Shown: piece by piece, positions 41,963-50,513 of the stretch
Layout of the letters: each line of letters starts with the position of its first letter
Position numbering within the stretch: the first letter of the stretch is position 1
From: Gallaecimonas xiamenensis 3-C-1
Lineage (GTDB): Bacteria > Pseudomonadota > Gammaproteobacteria > Enterobacterales > Gallaecimonadaceae
Assembly (NCBI RefSeq): GCF_000299915.1
Contig: NZ_AMRI01000022.1
Coordinates: forward strand, 1 to 64,000
Direction: 5' to 3'
DNA length: 64,000 bases
The notes under the pieces: generated by a model
The model's database searches: none
What the model saw: only the letters and a program-made list of their open reading frames with translations
What the model was told of the DNA's origin: nothing
Program-made: the position numbers and the translations under genes

Positions 41963-44215
41963 TTAGAAACGGTACTGCAACTCGGCGCCTACCGTAAGGG
42001 GCCTGTTGATGAAGTACAGCTGGCCTTGCTCGCCGTAGTCCCGGGCGCCCCTGGCGCCGACGTAGGCGTAGCGGTCCAGCAGGTTGTCGGCGTAGAGGCG
42101 CAGCATCCAGTCGTCCAGGTTGAAGGTGGCGGAGGCATTGACGATGGCAAAGCCCGGCAGCTTCTGGTTGTCTTCGTTGCGGGTGCCGACATTGCCGTTG
42201 ACCCGGGTGTAGACGGCGCTCTTGAAGACGGCGTTGAGGCTGTAGCGAGCCTCGATGCTGCCGTAATCCTGGATAAAGGTGGCGCCCAGGTTACCTTCGT
42301 GGCGGGCCACGCCGGGCACCCGGTCACCATCCTTACCGTCCAGGGAGGGGGCGTCTTCAGCCAGCTTGGAGTCGGTAAAGGCGTAGCCAGCGGTAAGCAG
42401 CACGCCACGCACCGGGCTGTAGACGCTTTCCAGTTCCAGGCCCTGGGAACGGGCCTTGCCACCGTTGACGGTGATGGGAATGGAGCCTTCGCTGGTCTTG
42501 CCCGACACCTGGATGTCTTCCCAGTTGATGTAGTAGAAGGAGCCCTGCACGCTCAGGTCACCCCCCAGCCAGTTGCTGTGCCAGCCCATCTCGTAGTTGT
42601 CGACGGTGTCGGGGCTGAACTGCTTTTCGTCATCGGTGAAGGACACCTGGCCGCCTTCCGGTACGCCGTTGGAGCCGCCACGGCGAAAGCCCTGGGAGTA
42701 GAGGGCGTAGACGTTGAAGTCGTCGGTGAAGCGGTAGAAGGTACTGGCCTTGTAGATCACGTCGCTGTTCTTGCCTTCACCCAGGGAGCATTCGGGCTCC
42801 AGGGTGGTGCCTTCACGCTCGGCGTAGATGGGGAAGTCCAGGCAGCTGACCTGGTCCTGCTCCAGGTGGAAGGCACGGGCGCCGAAGGTCAGGTCCCACT
42901 GGTCGGTGAGGCGGTAGGTCAGTTCGCCGAACAGCGCCCTTTCCTTGACGTTCTCGCTGTGATCCTCGAAGTACTCGATGTTGTCCGGGCGGTTCAGGCC
43001 GATGAACTCGGGGTAGCCGGGGGTGTACTCGATGGAGCTGTCCTGGTTGTCTTCCTTGCTGTAATAGGCGCCCACCAGCCACAAGACCTTGCCGCCGTCG
43101 TCGTTGGAGGCCAGGCGCAGTTCCTGGGTGAAGGTGCTGTCGTCCTGGTCTTCACGGGTGTAGGCGGAAAAGTCCGGGTAGTCGGCATAGCCGGGCCAGA
43201 TGGAGGTTACCAGCAGGTCGGTCTGGTCGCGCTGGCCCTTTTCCTTGACGGTGGTGTAGCTGGTGGAAGAGGACAGGGTGGCAAATTCCAGATCCCAGTT
43301 CAGCTCCAGGCTGGTCAGATCCACGTCCCGGTCCAGGGGCTCGTCGTAGCGCAGGCCGTTGCTGTAGTCGTCGCCGGTAAAGCCGGGGTTGACGCCGGTA
43401 CGGCCGCCCACGTCCTGGGACTGGGCCATGTAGGTCAGGGTGGCGTCAAACTCATCGGAAGGGGCATAACGCAGGGCAACACGGCCGGAGAAGGACTCTT
43501 CGTCGTCCACGTCCTTCTGGGCGCCGCTGAGGATATTGGGGTAGTCCACAAAGCCCGAGTCCTTGCGGTAGCTACCGGCCACCCGCAGGGCAAAGCTGTC
43601 GCTGTTGAGGGGAATGTTGGCGGCGCCATAGACTTCGCCGCTGGGGTCGTCCGCTTCCTTGACCTGGTAGGCCTTGACCCCCACGTAGCCGTCGGCCTCG
43701 CCGATCTGCGGCTTTTTCAGGATGTAACGCAGGGTACCGCCCAGGGAGCCGGCGCCGTAGAGGGTGCCCTGGGGGCCGCGCAGCACTTCCACATGGTCGA
43801 TGTCGATCAGCTTCAGATCCACCAGCAGCGGGGTGTCGTTGACATAGACGGAGACGGTGCCGCCGTTGTCGCCCTGGTCGTTGGCGGACAGCTCGTCCAC
43901 GGTCAGGCCACGCATGCTCATGGGTTTGTTGTTGCGGGGGCCGGTATCAACCACGGTCAGGCCGGGAATGGCGTAGCCCAGGTCGGCCAGGTTGTTGACC
44001 CCCTGCTCGCCCAGCTTCTTACCGTCCAGCACGCTGATGTTGTAAGGAATTTCGTCGGTGGTGGTAAGGCGCCTGGAGGCGGTGACCTGGATCCGCTCCA
44101 CACCGCTGTCGTCGGTGGCCTCTTCGGCGTGGACGATAAGGGGCAAGCTGGTGAACAGGGAGCCTACGGCAAGGGCCAGAGGCGACAATGAGGCCTTGAA
44201 GCTGGTGCGATTCAT
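41963..44215 (-). CDS. TonB-dependent receptor, ligand unknown
   Basis: 750-residue outer-membrane receptor. A signal peptide ends around IVHAEEA (near residue 30), and a TonB-box-like ERIQVTASR follows. The plug has MSMRGLTVDEL, DTPLLVDLKLIDIDHVEVLR and GPQGTLYGAGSLGGTLRYI, a pattern of the large receptor group common in alteromonads, xanthomonads and sphingomonads. The barrel ends GAELQYRF. A Cys pair in the barrel (SCLDFPIY; ECSLGEG) may form a disulfide. The start at 44215 is chosen by the signal peptide; the frame is open 38 codons further. No transporter or regulator is obviously linked; a MocR-type gene lies upstream after 309 bases. Confidence 0.87.
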   Translation of the reverse strand: MNRTSFKASLSPLALAVGSLFTSLPLIVHAEEATDDSGVERIQVTASRRLTTTDEIPYNISVLDGKKLGEQGVNNLADLGYAIPGLTVVDTGPRNNKPMSMRGLTVDELSANDQGDNGGTVSVYVNDTPLLVDLKLIDIDHVEVLRGPQGTLYGAGSLGGTLRYILKKPQIGEADGYVGVKAYQVKEADDPSGEVYGAANIPLNSDSFALRVAGSYRKDSGFVDYPNILSGAQKDVDDEESFSGRVALRYAPSDEFDATLTYMAQSQDVGGRTGVNPGFTGDDYSNGLRYDEPLDRDVDLTSLELNWDLEFATLSSSTSYTTVKEKGQRDQTDLLVTSIWPGYADYPDFSAYTREDQDDSTFTQELRLASNDDGGKVLWLVGAYYSKEDNQDSSIEYTPGYPEFIGLNRPDNIEYFEDHSENVKERALFGELTYRLTDQWDLTFGARAFHLEQDQVSCLDFPIYAEREGTTLEPECSLGEGKNSDVIYKASTFYRFTDDFNVYALYSQGFRRGGSNGVPEGGQVSFTDDEKQFSPDTVDNYEMGWHSNWLGGDLSVQGSFYYINWEDIQVSGKTSEGSIPITVNGGKARSQGLELESVYSPVRGVLLTAGYAFTDSKLAEDAPSLDGKDGDRVPGVARHEGNLGATFIQDYGSIEARYSLNAVFKSAVYTRVNGNVGTRNEDNQKLPGFAIVNASATFNLDDWMLRLYADNLLDRYAYVGARGARDYGEQGQLYFINRPLTVGAELQYRF

Positions 44216-44524
44216 CTGTGTTCTCTCGGGGGCTGGAGGGGCGCCGCCGATCCCGCAGCGGGCCCTTACATCGGGTCTAGCGTCCGTCCCCGCCACCTTG
44301 GAGTGGTCTTGACCCGGGCTTGATGGCAAGCAACCCGAGCCTGGGGCTCCGACGAAACGCCATTATATTCAGATGAAATAATTATGAAATATCAGCGAAT
44401 AATTTTTTAGCAAAGCCCCGAAAAAACTGCGTTAAACCTCTCAAAAACGCCATTTAGATAATATCTATTCAGATTACACAGCCTGCCACACCTGCATAAA
44501 TCCTGCGTTAGGGCTCATAACCAA
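44216..44524. other. AT-rich promoter region upstream of the receptor, no gene
   Basis: 309 bases between the MocR gene's end and the receptor start, with both on the minus strand. It contains AT-rich runs (44355-44410) suited to a promoter. A short odd palindrome, AGATAATATCT, lies at 44456-44466. It does not match Fur well. No open frame is convincing. Confidence 0.5.
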
Positions 44525-45901
44525 TCAAAGTACCGCCCGGCTCAGCCCTGGGCCTTCCTGCAATAACTCCTTGAGCACCGCCAGGGCCTCGGCCAGCAGC
44601 GCCCGGCTGGCCGGTTGGCTGAGACTGAGCCTGACCGCCTGGGGCGCCGGGAAACGGCCAATGGCATAGTCTTCGGCCAGGCGTAGCCTGACCCCGCGCT
44701 CGGCGGCGGCCCGGGCAAAGCTGCTGGCCCGCCAAGGCTCCGGCAGCGGCAGCCAGGCGTTAAAGCCGCTGCTCTCCCCTTGCAACAAGCCTGGGCCCAG
44801 CACCGCCTCGGCCAAGGCCCGGCGCTGGCGCATCTCGTCCGCCAGCCACTGCTCCAGGGCCGCCATCTGGCCGTCTTCCAGCCAGCGGCTGACCAGCTCC
44901 AGCAGCAAAGGGGACACCGCCCAGACCGACGCCTGCAGGCTCAGGCGCAGGCGGTTTTTCAGGGCCGGCGGGCTCAGCACAAAGCCCACCCGCACACTGC
45001 CGGCAAAGCGCTTGGAAAAGCTCGACAGCATTAGCACCCGCTGGGGAGCCAGGCTGACCAGGAACGGCGGCTTGAGGCTGGGGTCGCTGAATTGGACGTC
45101 GTCCTCGATAACCCAGATGTCATGGCGCTCGCACAGCGCCAGCAGGGCCTGGCGACGGGCCAGGGGCATGGTCAGGCAGCGGGGATTTTGCAGGTTGGGG
45201 GTCAGGTAGAGCACCCGGGGCCGGTATTGCTGGCAAGCTGCTTCCAGGGCCTCCGGCACCAGGCCCTGGTCGTCCATGACCAGGCCAACGGCCTTGAGGC
45301 CCTGGCTTTCACAGGCCAGCTTGATGCCGGCAAAGGCCAAGCCCTCGCACAGCACAGTATCCCCCGGCTCGCACAATACCTGCAGGGCCAGGCTGATGCC
45401 GTGCTGGCCACCGCAGGTCAGCAGCAGCTGGTCATCCTCCACCGCCAGCCCCTGACCGGCCAACCAGTCTAAAAAGCGCTGGCGCTGCTCGGGCAGGCCG
45501 TTGTCCTGGGGATAGGGTAGGCAGGCGGCCAGCCCCAAGGGGTCACTGGCCAAGGCGGCCAGGGCGGTGCTCATCATCTGGGTTTGGGGCCCAAGGGGGG
45601 CCATGGCCCCGTCCATGGCCAGGGGCGCCTTTTGCAGCTTGGGAGCCTCTTCGACCACCCCTTTGACAAAGGTGCCGCTGCCCACCCTGGCCTCCACCAA
45701 GCCACGGCGCTCCGCCAGGGCATAAGCCCGGGTCACGGTGCCCACCGTCACCCCCAGGCGATCGGCCAGTTGCCGCTGGGGCGGCAGCCGGCTACCCGGA
45801 GTCAGCTCGCCACCGGCCACGGCGGCCCCCAGGGCGTCGGCCAGCCTTTGGTATTTGGGCCCCTGGAAAGGGGTCAGATCGGGCACCCAGATTGTCACCA
45901 T
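44525..45901 (-). CDS. MocR-family regulator (GntR HTH fused to aminotransferase fold)
   Basis: 458-residue PLP-binding transcription factor. An N-terminal GntR-type winged helix (about 1-75: GELTPGSRLPPQRQLADRLG, VTVGTVTRAYALAERRGLVE) is joined to a class-I aminotransferase-like domain with the PLP lysine Lys297 (SSFSKRFAGS). Such proteins sense amino acids or PLP-linked compounds. The start at 45901 matches the family. It is divergent from a GNAT acetyltransferase and LysE exporter operon with an 83-base interval, so control of those genes is likely. Confidence 0.9.
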   Translation of the reverse strand: MVTIWVPDLTPFQGPKYQRLADALGAAVAGGELTPGSRLPPQRQLADRLGVTVGTVTRAYALAERRGLVEARVGSGTFVKGVVEEAPKLQKAPLAMDGAMAPLGPQTQMMSTALAALASDPLGLAACLPYPQDNGLPEQRQRFLDWLAGQGLAVEDDQLLLTCGGQHGISLALQVLCEPGDTVLCEGLAFAGIKLACESQGLKAVGLVMDDQGLVPEALEAACQQYRPRVLYLTPNLQNPRCLTMPLARRQALLALCERHDIWVIEDDVQFSDPSLKPPFLVSLAPQRVLMLSSFSKRFAGSVRVGFVLSPPALKNRLRLSLQASVWAVSPLLLELVSRWLEDGQMAALEQWLADEMRQRRALAEAVLGPGLLQGESSGFNAWLPLPEPWRASSFARAAAERGVRLRLAEDYAIGRFPAPQAVRLSLSQPASRALLAEALAVLKELLQEGPGLSRAVL

Positions 45902-45984
45902 AACAATAAAATTGTTGCCATACAAAACCAACGGATTGCATGATTTTTACAGAAAGACCAGGCCGATACCAGTAGGGAGATCCC

Positions 45985-46449
45985 ATGGAGTCTTACCAGG
46001 GCGACATCATTCTTAGCGACGATCCCGGCCGCCAGCAATTGGCGGTTATCCACGGTTACCTGACCCAAAGCTACTGGGCCAAGGGCATCAGCCAGGGGCA
46101 GGTGGCCAAGGCCATGGCCGGTTCCTATTGCTTTGGGCTGTTCCATGGCGACCAGCAGATCGGCTTTGGCCGCCTGATCACCGACAGGGCCAGCTTTGCC
46201 TACCTGGCGGATGTGTTTGTCTTGGCCCCCTACCAGGGCCAGGGCCTGGCTCGCTGGATGCTCCAGTCGGTGTTTGCCCAGCAATGGTGCCAGGGGCTGC
46301 GCCGCATTCTGCTGGTCACCCGTGACGCCCAGGGCCTATACCGGCAACTGGGCTTTGTGCCCCCGGCCAATCCCGAAGGGCTGATGGAGCTGCACAAGCC
46401 CGGTATCTACCAAGAAAATTGTATGCATACAATAAAGGAAAACGCATGA
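45985..46449 (+). CDS. GNAT family N-acetyltransferase
   Basis: 154-residue acetyltransferase. The acetyl-CoA-binding motif A reads LADVFVLAPYQGQGLARWML, with the Q-G-Q-G turn. The N-terminal QSYWAKGISQGQVAKAM and FGRLITDRASFAYL match a small subgroup often linked to MocR-type regulators. The acceptor is unknown, perhaps an amino acid or related amine. Its stop overlaps the LysE-type exporter gene by 4 bases, so a modify-then-export pathway is plausible. The upstream divergent gene is the MocR regulator. Confidence 0.88.
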   Translation: MESYQGDIILSDDPGRQQLAVIHGYLTQSYWAKGISQGQVAKAMAGSYCFGLFHGDQQIGFGRLITDRASFAYLADVFVLAPYQGQGLARWMLQSVFAQQWCQGLRRILLVTRDAQGLYRQLGFVPPANPEGLMELHKPGIYQENCMHTIKENA

Positions 46450-47051
46450 CCCCTGAGCTGTTGAGCACCTTCGGCGCCGCCCTGCTATTTACCGCCGCCG
46501 CCGCCGGCACACCGGGGCCCAACAACATGTTGTTGACCGCCAGCGGGGCCCAGTTTGGCCTGTGGCGCAGCCTGCCGTTCTGGTTGGGGATAAGGCTGGG
46601 GGGCGTGCTGATGCTGCTGGGGGTGGCCGCCGGCATGGGCGAATTACTGACCCGCTACCCGGCCCTGCATCGCAGCCTGCAAGTGGCCTCGGCGCTTTAC
46701 CTGCTGTACCTGGCCTGGCGTATCGCCCAGGTTCGTTTTAGCCAGGACCAGTCCCAGCAGGACCAGCCCATCGGGGTGCTTGGCGCCACCGCCTTCCAAT
46801 TCGTCAACCCCAAGATCTGGGCCACCACCTTGGCCTCGGTCAGTGCCTTCAGCCTGCCCGGCAGCCAATACTGGCCGTCTATCTGGTGGCTGATGCTGGC
46901 CTGGCTGGTGAGCGGCTCGGTGATGAACCTGATGTGGATAGGCTTTGGGGTGGGGATACGCCGGCTACTGCACAGCCCCCGCCGCCAGCGCTGGTTTGCC
47001 CATGGCATGGGCACCCTGACGGCGGCAACTGTGGTGCTGGTGTTCTGGTAA
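46446..47051 (+). CDS. LysE/RhtB family amino acid exporter
   Basis: 201-residue inner-membrane exporter with about six hydrophobic helices. The LysE signature TPGPNNMLLTASGAQFGLWR is near residue 22. Another conserved stretch, AFQFVNPKIWATTLASVSAF, is near 120. The ATG at 46446 overlaps the acetyltransferase stop (ATGA), with AAAGGAAAACGC before it. It would remove an amino acid or its acetylated form; the MocR regulator upstream is the likely sensor. Confidence 0.9.
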   Translation: MTPELLSTFGAALLFTAAAAGTPGPNNMLLTASGAQFGLWRSLPFWLGIRLGGVLMLLGVAAGMGELLTRYPALHRSLQVASALYLLYLAWRIAQVRFSQDQSQQDQPIGVLGATAFQFVNPKIWATTLASVSAFSLPGSQYWPSIWWLMLAWLVSGSVMNLMWIGFGVGIRRLLHSPRRQRWFAHGMGTLTAATVVLVFW

Positions 47052-47054
47052 GCC

Positions 47055-47447
47055 TTAGCGAAACAGCAGCGGCACCAGTATCAGCGCTATGCCGGCCAGG
47101 CCGGTAAAAAAGGCCAAGGTGCGCAGCACCGTTACCCCCAGCAGGTAAAAGACCCCATGGGCAACCCTGCCCCCCAGGAACAGCCAGGCGCCGGCCACGG
47201 TGTAACTGCTGGACACCCCAAGGGCCTGGGCCATCAATACCGCCACGGCAAAGGGCAGCAGGTTTTCCAGCAGGTTGGCATGGGCCCGGCGGGCCCGGCC
47301 GGCGATACCGGAAGGCTCGGCCACCGCTTCCCTGTTGCCCATCACCGCCTTGAAGCCGGCCTGCTGGATATGCAGGCTGGCGGCGATCAACACCAGCAGC
47401 AACAGTAACAGGGTGGATAAGGCCAGGCTCATCATTTCCACGGACAT
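47055..47447 (-). CDS. MAPEG family membrane protein
   Basis: 130-residue four-helix protein of the MAPEG group (membrane-associated eicosanoid and glutathione metabolism). Family features include GNREAVAEPSGIAGRARRAHANLLENLLPFAVAVL and a helix GAWLFLGGRVAHGVFYLLG. Bacterial members are of uncertain function. The start at 47447 is preferred over one two codons earlier because AGGG is better spaced to it. It is convergent with the LysE-type gene and may be read after the M20 peptidase. Confidence 0.87.
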   Translation of the reverse strand: MSVEMMSLALSTLLLLLLVLIAASLHIQQAGFKAVMGNREAVAEPSGIAGRARRAHANLLENLLPFAVAVLMAQALGVSSSYTVAGAWLFLGGRVAHGVFYLLGVTVLRTLAFFTGLAGIALILVPLLFR

Positions 47448-47507
47448 GCGCATTCCCTTTGGTTGGCGGGTTACAGGTCCAAGAATAGCCGAGCCCGGCC
47501 AGGCTGC

Positions 47508-48974
47508 TCAGCCGCCGCAGCTGTGGGTCAGCAACAGGGTGTAAAAGCTGACCGCCCCGGCCAGGTTGTCGATACGCACCCGTTCATTGGTGCCATGGAA
47601 CAAGGGGATCTCGTCGGCCCTGAGCACCATGGGGGTAAAGCGGTAGGCGTTGTCGGCCCAGTTATCGTAAAAGCGGCTGTCGGTGGCTCCCAGGGTCAGG
47701 CCGGGGGTAACCACCAACTGACCATAGCTCTGCTGCGACGCCTGGGCCAGGGCCTTGAAGCCGTCGGTGTCGGCACTGGACACCCGGGAGGCGTCCATGC
47801 TGTCGGTGACCTTGACCTCGACCCGGGGGTCCTGGATCTGCTCTTTGACATAGGCCACCACCGATTCGGCGCTGTCACGGGGGTGGAGGCGGAAGTTGAC
47901 CGTACCCACCGCTTCGATGGGCAAGACGTTGGCCTTGACGCTACCGGACAGCATGGTGGGGGCGGTGGTGGTGCGCAGCAGGGCATTGCCGCTGGGCATG
48001 GCTTCCAGGGCACCGGTGATCAGGGGGTCGAACAACCAGCGGTTGGCAAAAAGCAGGCGCTTGCCAAAGCCCATGTTGCGGGCCAGGGTGCCGTACATCT
48101 CGGCGCTCAGGCCATCAAGGCCGCCTGGCACCGGGTGGTCCTGGAGCTTGACCAGGGCCTTGGCCAATATCCCTACCGCCGTTTCCCTGGGGGGCATGGA
48201 GCTGTGGCCGCCCTGGGCCCTGGCCACCAGTTCCAGGGTTAAAAAGCCCTTCTCGGCGACATTGATGCTGGCCACCTTCTGGGTGACGCCGGGCACCACG
48301 CCGTCGAGGATAAAAGAGCCTTCATCCAGGGACCAGGCCGGCTTGATGCCGTCGGCCTTGAGCTTAGCCACCACCGCCTGGGCACCGTGGCGCGAGCCGA
48401 TTTCCTCGTCATGGGTGAGGGCCACCAAGATGGTGCGCTTGGGGCTAAAGCCTTGATCTATCAGCAGCGTCAGGGACTCCATCAGGGACACTACCGAGCC
48501 TTTGTCGTCCAAGGCGCCCCGGCCCCATACCTGGCCGTCCGCCACCACGCCGGCAAAGGGCGGGTGCTGCCACAGGGCTTCACTGCCCGGATCTACCGGC
48601 ACCACGTCGAAGTGGGCCGACAGCAACACCGGGGCCAGGCTGGGATCAGTGCCCTGCCAGCGATAGAGCTGGGTGTACTGGTTGATGGGGGTGCGGCTCA
48701 GCACCTGGTGGACCTTGGGATAGGTTTGGCCCAGCCATTGGATAAAGGCGCCGAACTGGTCGTAGTCGATACGCTCGGCTTCACCGTAGGACACTGTCCT
48801 GAAACGAATGGCCTCGGCCAGGTGGGCCGCCACCTGCTGGGCATCCACCGCCACCGTCTGGCGCGGCTGCTGGGGTTGGGGGGCGGGGGTAAATTGCAGG
48901 GTACGGACCACCAGCACTGCCGCCAACAGTACCAGGGCCGCCAGCAGTACCAGCAGGGCTCTTCGAATCGTCAT
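47508..48974 (-). CDS. M20 family metallopeptidase, membrane-anchored (carboxypeptidase S-like)
   Basis: 488-residue peptidase with an N-terminal membrane helix or signal (ALLVLLAALVLLAAVLVVRTL). Zinc ligands and catalytic residues are in family order: SAHFDVVPVDPG, WGRGALDDKGS and LTHDEEIGS, then a dimerisation domain with ARAQGGHSSMP and a final TLGATDSRFYD. It resembles yeast carboxypeptidase S and PM20D1-type enzymes that cleave or form N-acyl amino acids and small peptides. The MAPEG gene follows it and the AraC-type gene precedes it on the same strand after 103 bases, so co-transcription is possible. Confidence 0.9.
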   Translation of the reverse strand: MTIRRALLVLLAALVLLAAVLVVRTLQFTPAPQPQQPRQTVAVDAQQVAAHLAEAIRFRTVSYGEAERIDYDQFGAFIQWLGQTYPKVHQVLSRTPINQYTQLYRWQGTDPSLAPVLLSAHFDVVPVDPGSEALWQHPPFAGVVADGQVWGRGALDDKGSVVSLMESLTLLIDQGFSPKRTILVALTHDEEIGSRHGAQAVVAKLKADGIKPAWSLDEGSFILDGVVPGVTQKVASINVAEKGFLTLELVARAQGGHSSMPPRETAVGILAKALVKLQDHPVPGGLDGLSAEMYGTLARNMGFGKRLLFANRWLFDPLITGALEAMPSGNALLRTTTAPTMLSGSVKANVLPIEAVGTVNFRLHPRDSAESVVAYVKEQIQDPRVEVKVTDSMDASRVSSADTDGFKALAQASQQSYGQLVVTPGLTLGATDSRFYDNWADNAYRFTPMVLRADEIPLFHGTNERVRIDNLAGAVSFYTLLLTHSCGG

Positions 48975-49077
48975 GCCTTGGACCTCTCAACAAAGGCACC
49001 CGGCGCCATACCGGGTGCGATGTTCAGGGGTATACCCCAGCCAAAGGGCCCTGACGTCCGCCTTTGCAAAACTGCAA

Positions 49078-50256
49078 TTATCCGGCTTCGGCGGGCTGCA
49101 ATTGGCGCCGGTAGGCGCTGGGGGTCTGGTTGTAGCGTTTCTTGAAATGGGCAAAGAAGGTGGAGTTGGAGTTGAAACCGGCTTCAAAGCCCACCTCCGT
49201 CACCGACAGGTGGCCAAAAGCCGGATCCGCCAGCAGCCGCAGGGCCTGGTCCAGGCGAAACTGATTGATGTAGTCGTAAAAGCTCTGGCCGGCCAGGCCA
49301 TTGATGGTTTCCGACAAATGGTGGGGCGGCACGTCCAGGCGGGCCGCCAGTTCGGAGATCTTCAGGCCATGTTCCAGATAGGGGGCCTCCTTGACCATTA
49401 GCCGCTGCAGGCGCTCCCACAACTGGCCGGCGTCGCTCTTGGTGAGGCTGGAGGTCTGGTACTTGCGGGGCTCGGCCTGAGCCGCCGGCGCGTCGGGGGG
49501 GCTGCCCTTGCTGGCCCCCTGTTGGCGCAGGCCATAATGCACGATAAGCACCGACCACAGCAGCGGCCCCCAGGCCTGAAGCTGGGCACCGTTGAGATCC
49601 AGGGGCAGCCCCAGGTGATGGCCCAGTTCCATGGCCATGGCCAGCACCGTCAGCCCCAGGAAGCTGCGAACCAGCAATTGCAGCCAGGCCAGGTTGATGC
49701 CTTCGATATCCGAATAGCAGGCGCGGATCCGCTCGCCGTAGGGCTTGAGCAGGGTCAGGGACCACCAGCCGTAGGCCAGCAGCGACATCCAGGTAAAGGC
49801 CCTGTGCACAAAGCGGCTTTGGTTCAGTAGATCGCAAGGGCCAATGGTGGCGCAAGACAGGGTCAGCACGCCGTCTTCGGCCAGGGGCAGTTGCCCCAGC
49901 CACAGCAAACCCAACAGCAGGACCGGCAAGAAATGCCACAGCTGGCGGCGCTGCCAGCGAAAGCCGTCCTGGGTGAGGATACGGGTATAAAGGTAGAGCA
50001 GCGGCCCCAAGGCCATCTGCAGGGAGGTGAGGGTCAGCAGCACCAGCCCCAATCCCAGGGATTCCCGGCGCAGCACATAGGTCAGTGCCAAGACTCCCAC
50101 CACCGCCATCATCAGCCCCAGGCAAAGGCGGGCCGCTTTGCCTGCGGCGGCATGGCACCACATGTAAAAGGCCAATCCCAGGCCCATGGCCACACCCAGC
50201 AGTATCACCAGGCTGTTTAGGTGCAACGTCAATTCCCTATCCAGCAGCCCTTGCAT
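49078..50256 (-). CDS. AraC-family regulator with membrane-spanning N-terminal domain
   Basis: 392-residue regulator. About seven hydrophobic helices fill residues 10-240, for example LVILLGVAMGLGLAFYM and FLPVLLLGLLWLGQLPL. The C-terminal 110 residues form an AraC-type double HTH (KISELAARLDVPPHHLSETI; SVTEVGFEAGFNSNSTFFAHFKKRYNQTPSAYR). Such proteins sense something at or outside the membrane. The ATG at 50256 is preferred over the adjacent TTG. It is divergent from a TonB receptor at 50514 and upstream of the M20 peptidase, both likely targets. Confidence 0.88.
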   Translation of the reverse strand: MQGLLDRELTLHLNSLVILLGVAMGLGLAFYMWCHAAAGKAARLCLGLMMAVVGVLALTYVLRRESLGLGLVLLTLTSLQMALGPLLYLYTRILTQDGFRWQRRQLWHFLPVLLLGLLWLGQLPLAEDGVLTLSCATIGPCDLLNQSRFVHRAFTWMSLLAYGWWSLTLLKPYGERIRACYSDIEGINLAWLQLLVRSFLGLTVLAMAMELGHHLGLPLDLNGAQLQAWGPLLWSVLIVHYGLRQQGASKGSPPDAPAAQAEPRKYQTSSLTKSDAGQLWERLQRLMVKEAPYLEHGLKISELAARLDVPPHHLSETINGLAGQSFYDYINQFRLDQALRLLADPAFGHLSVTEVGFEAGFNSNSTFFAHFKKRYNQTPSAYRRQLQPAEAG

Positions 50257-50400
50257 CAATGATACTTCCCTTCTTTTGTTGTTATGGCCCCTAGATTACA
50301 AATGAATAACAGTCAGGGAAAAGGCGCCAGCTCACAAAATGCGGTACTTTCCTATTCCAGCTTTGCCAATCCGTACAACTGCTTGCACCATTTCGCTACA

Positions 50401-50412
50401 ACTTTGCAAAGT
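50401..50412. repeat. Perfect 12-base palindrome between araC-type gene and receptor
   Basis: ACTTTGCAAAGT is its own reverse complement. It lies in the 257-base region between two divergent starts, 102 bases before the receptor. It may bind a dimeric regulator; it is not a Fur box. Confidence 0.5.
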
Positions 50413-50513
50413 CGGACGCCGCCCCTCGCGACCTTGGTTATAACAACGCCAATGCCGTCCTTTGCCGTAACGGGACGCTGGCCATAACAATAGCCCTGAC
50501 AAGGAGAAGGACA

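Noticed and set aside
41687-44191. An 834-codon plus-strand frame opposite the receptor and pseudogene
   Set aside because: It mirrors the codon pattern of real genes on the other strand, is Gly/Val rich and matches nothing.
50437-50444. GTTATAAC before the receptor at 50514 as a Zur site
   Set aside because: Only one half of the Zur pattern is present.
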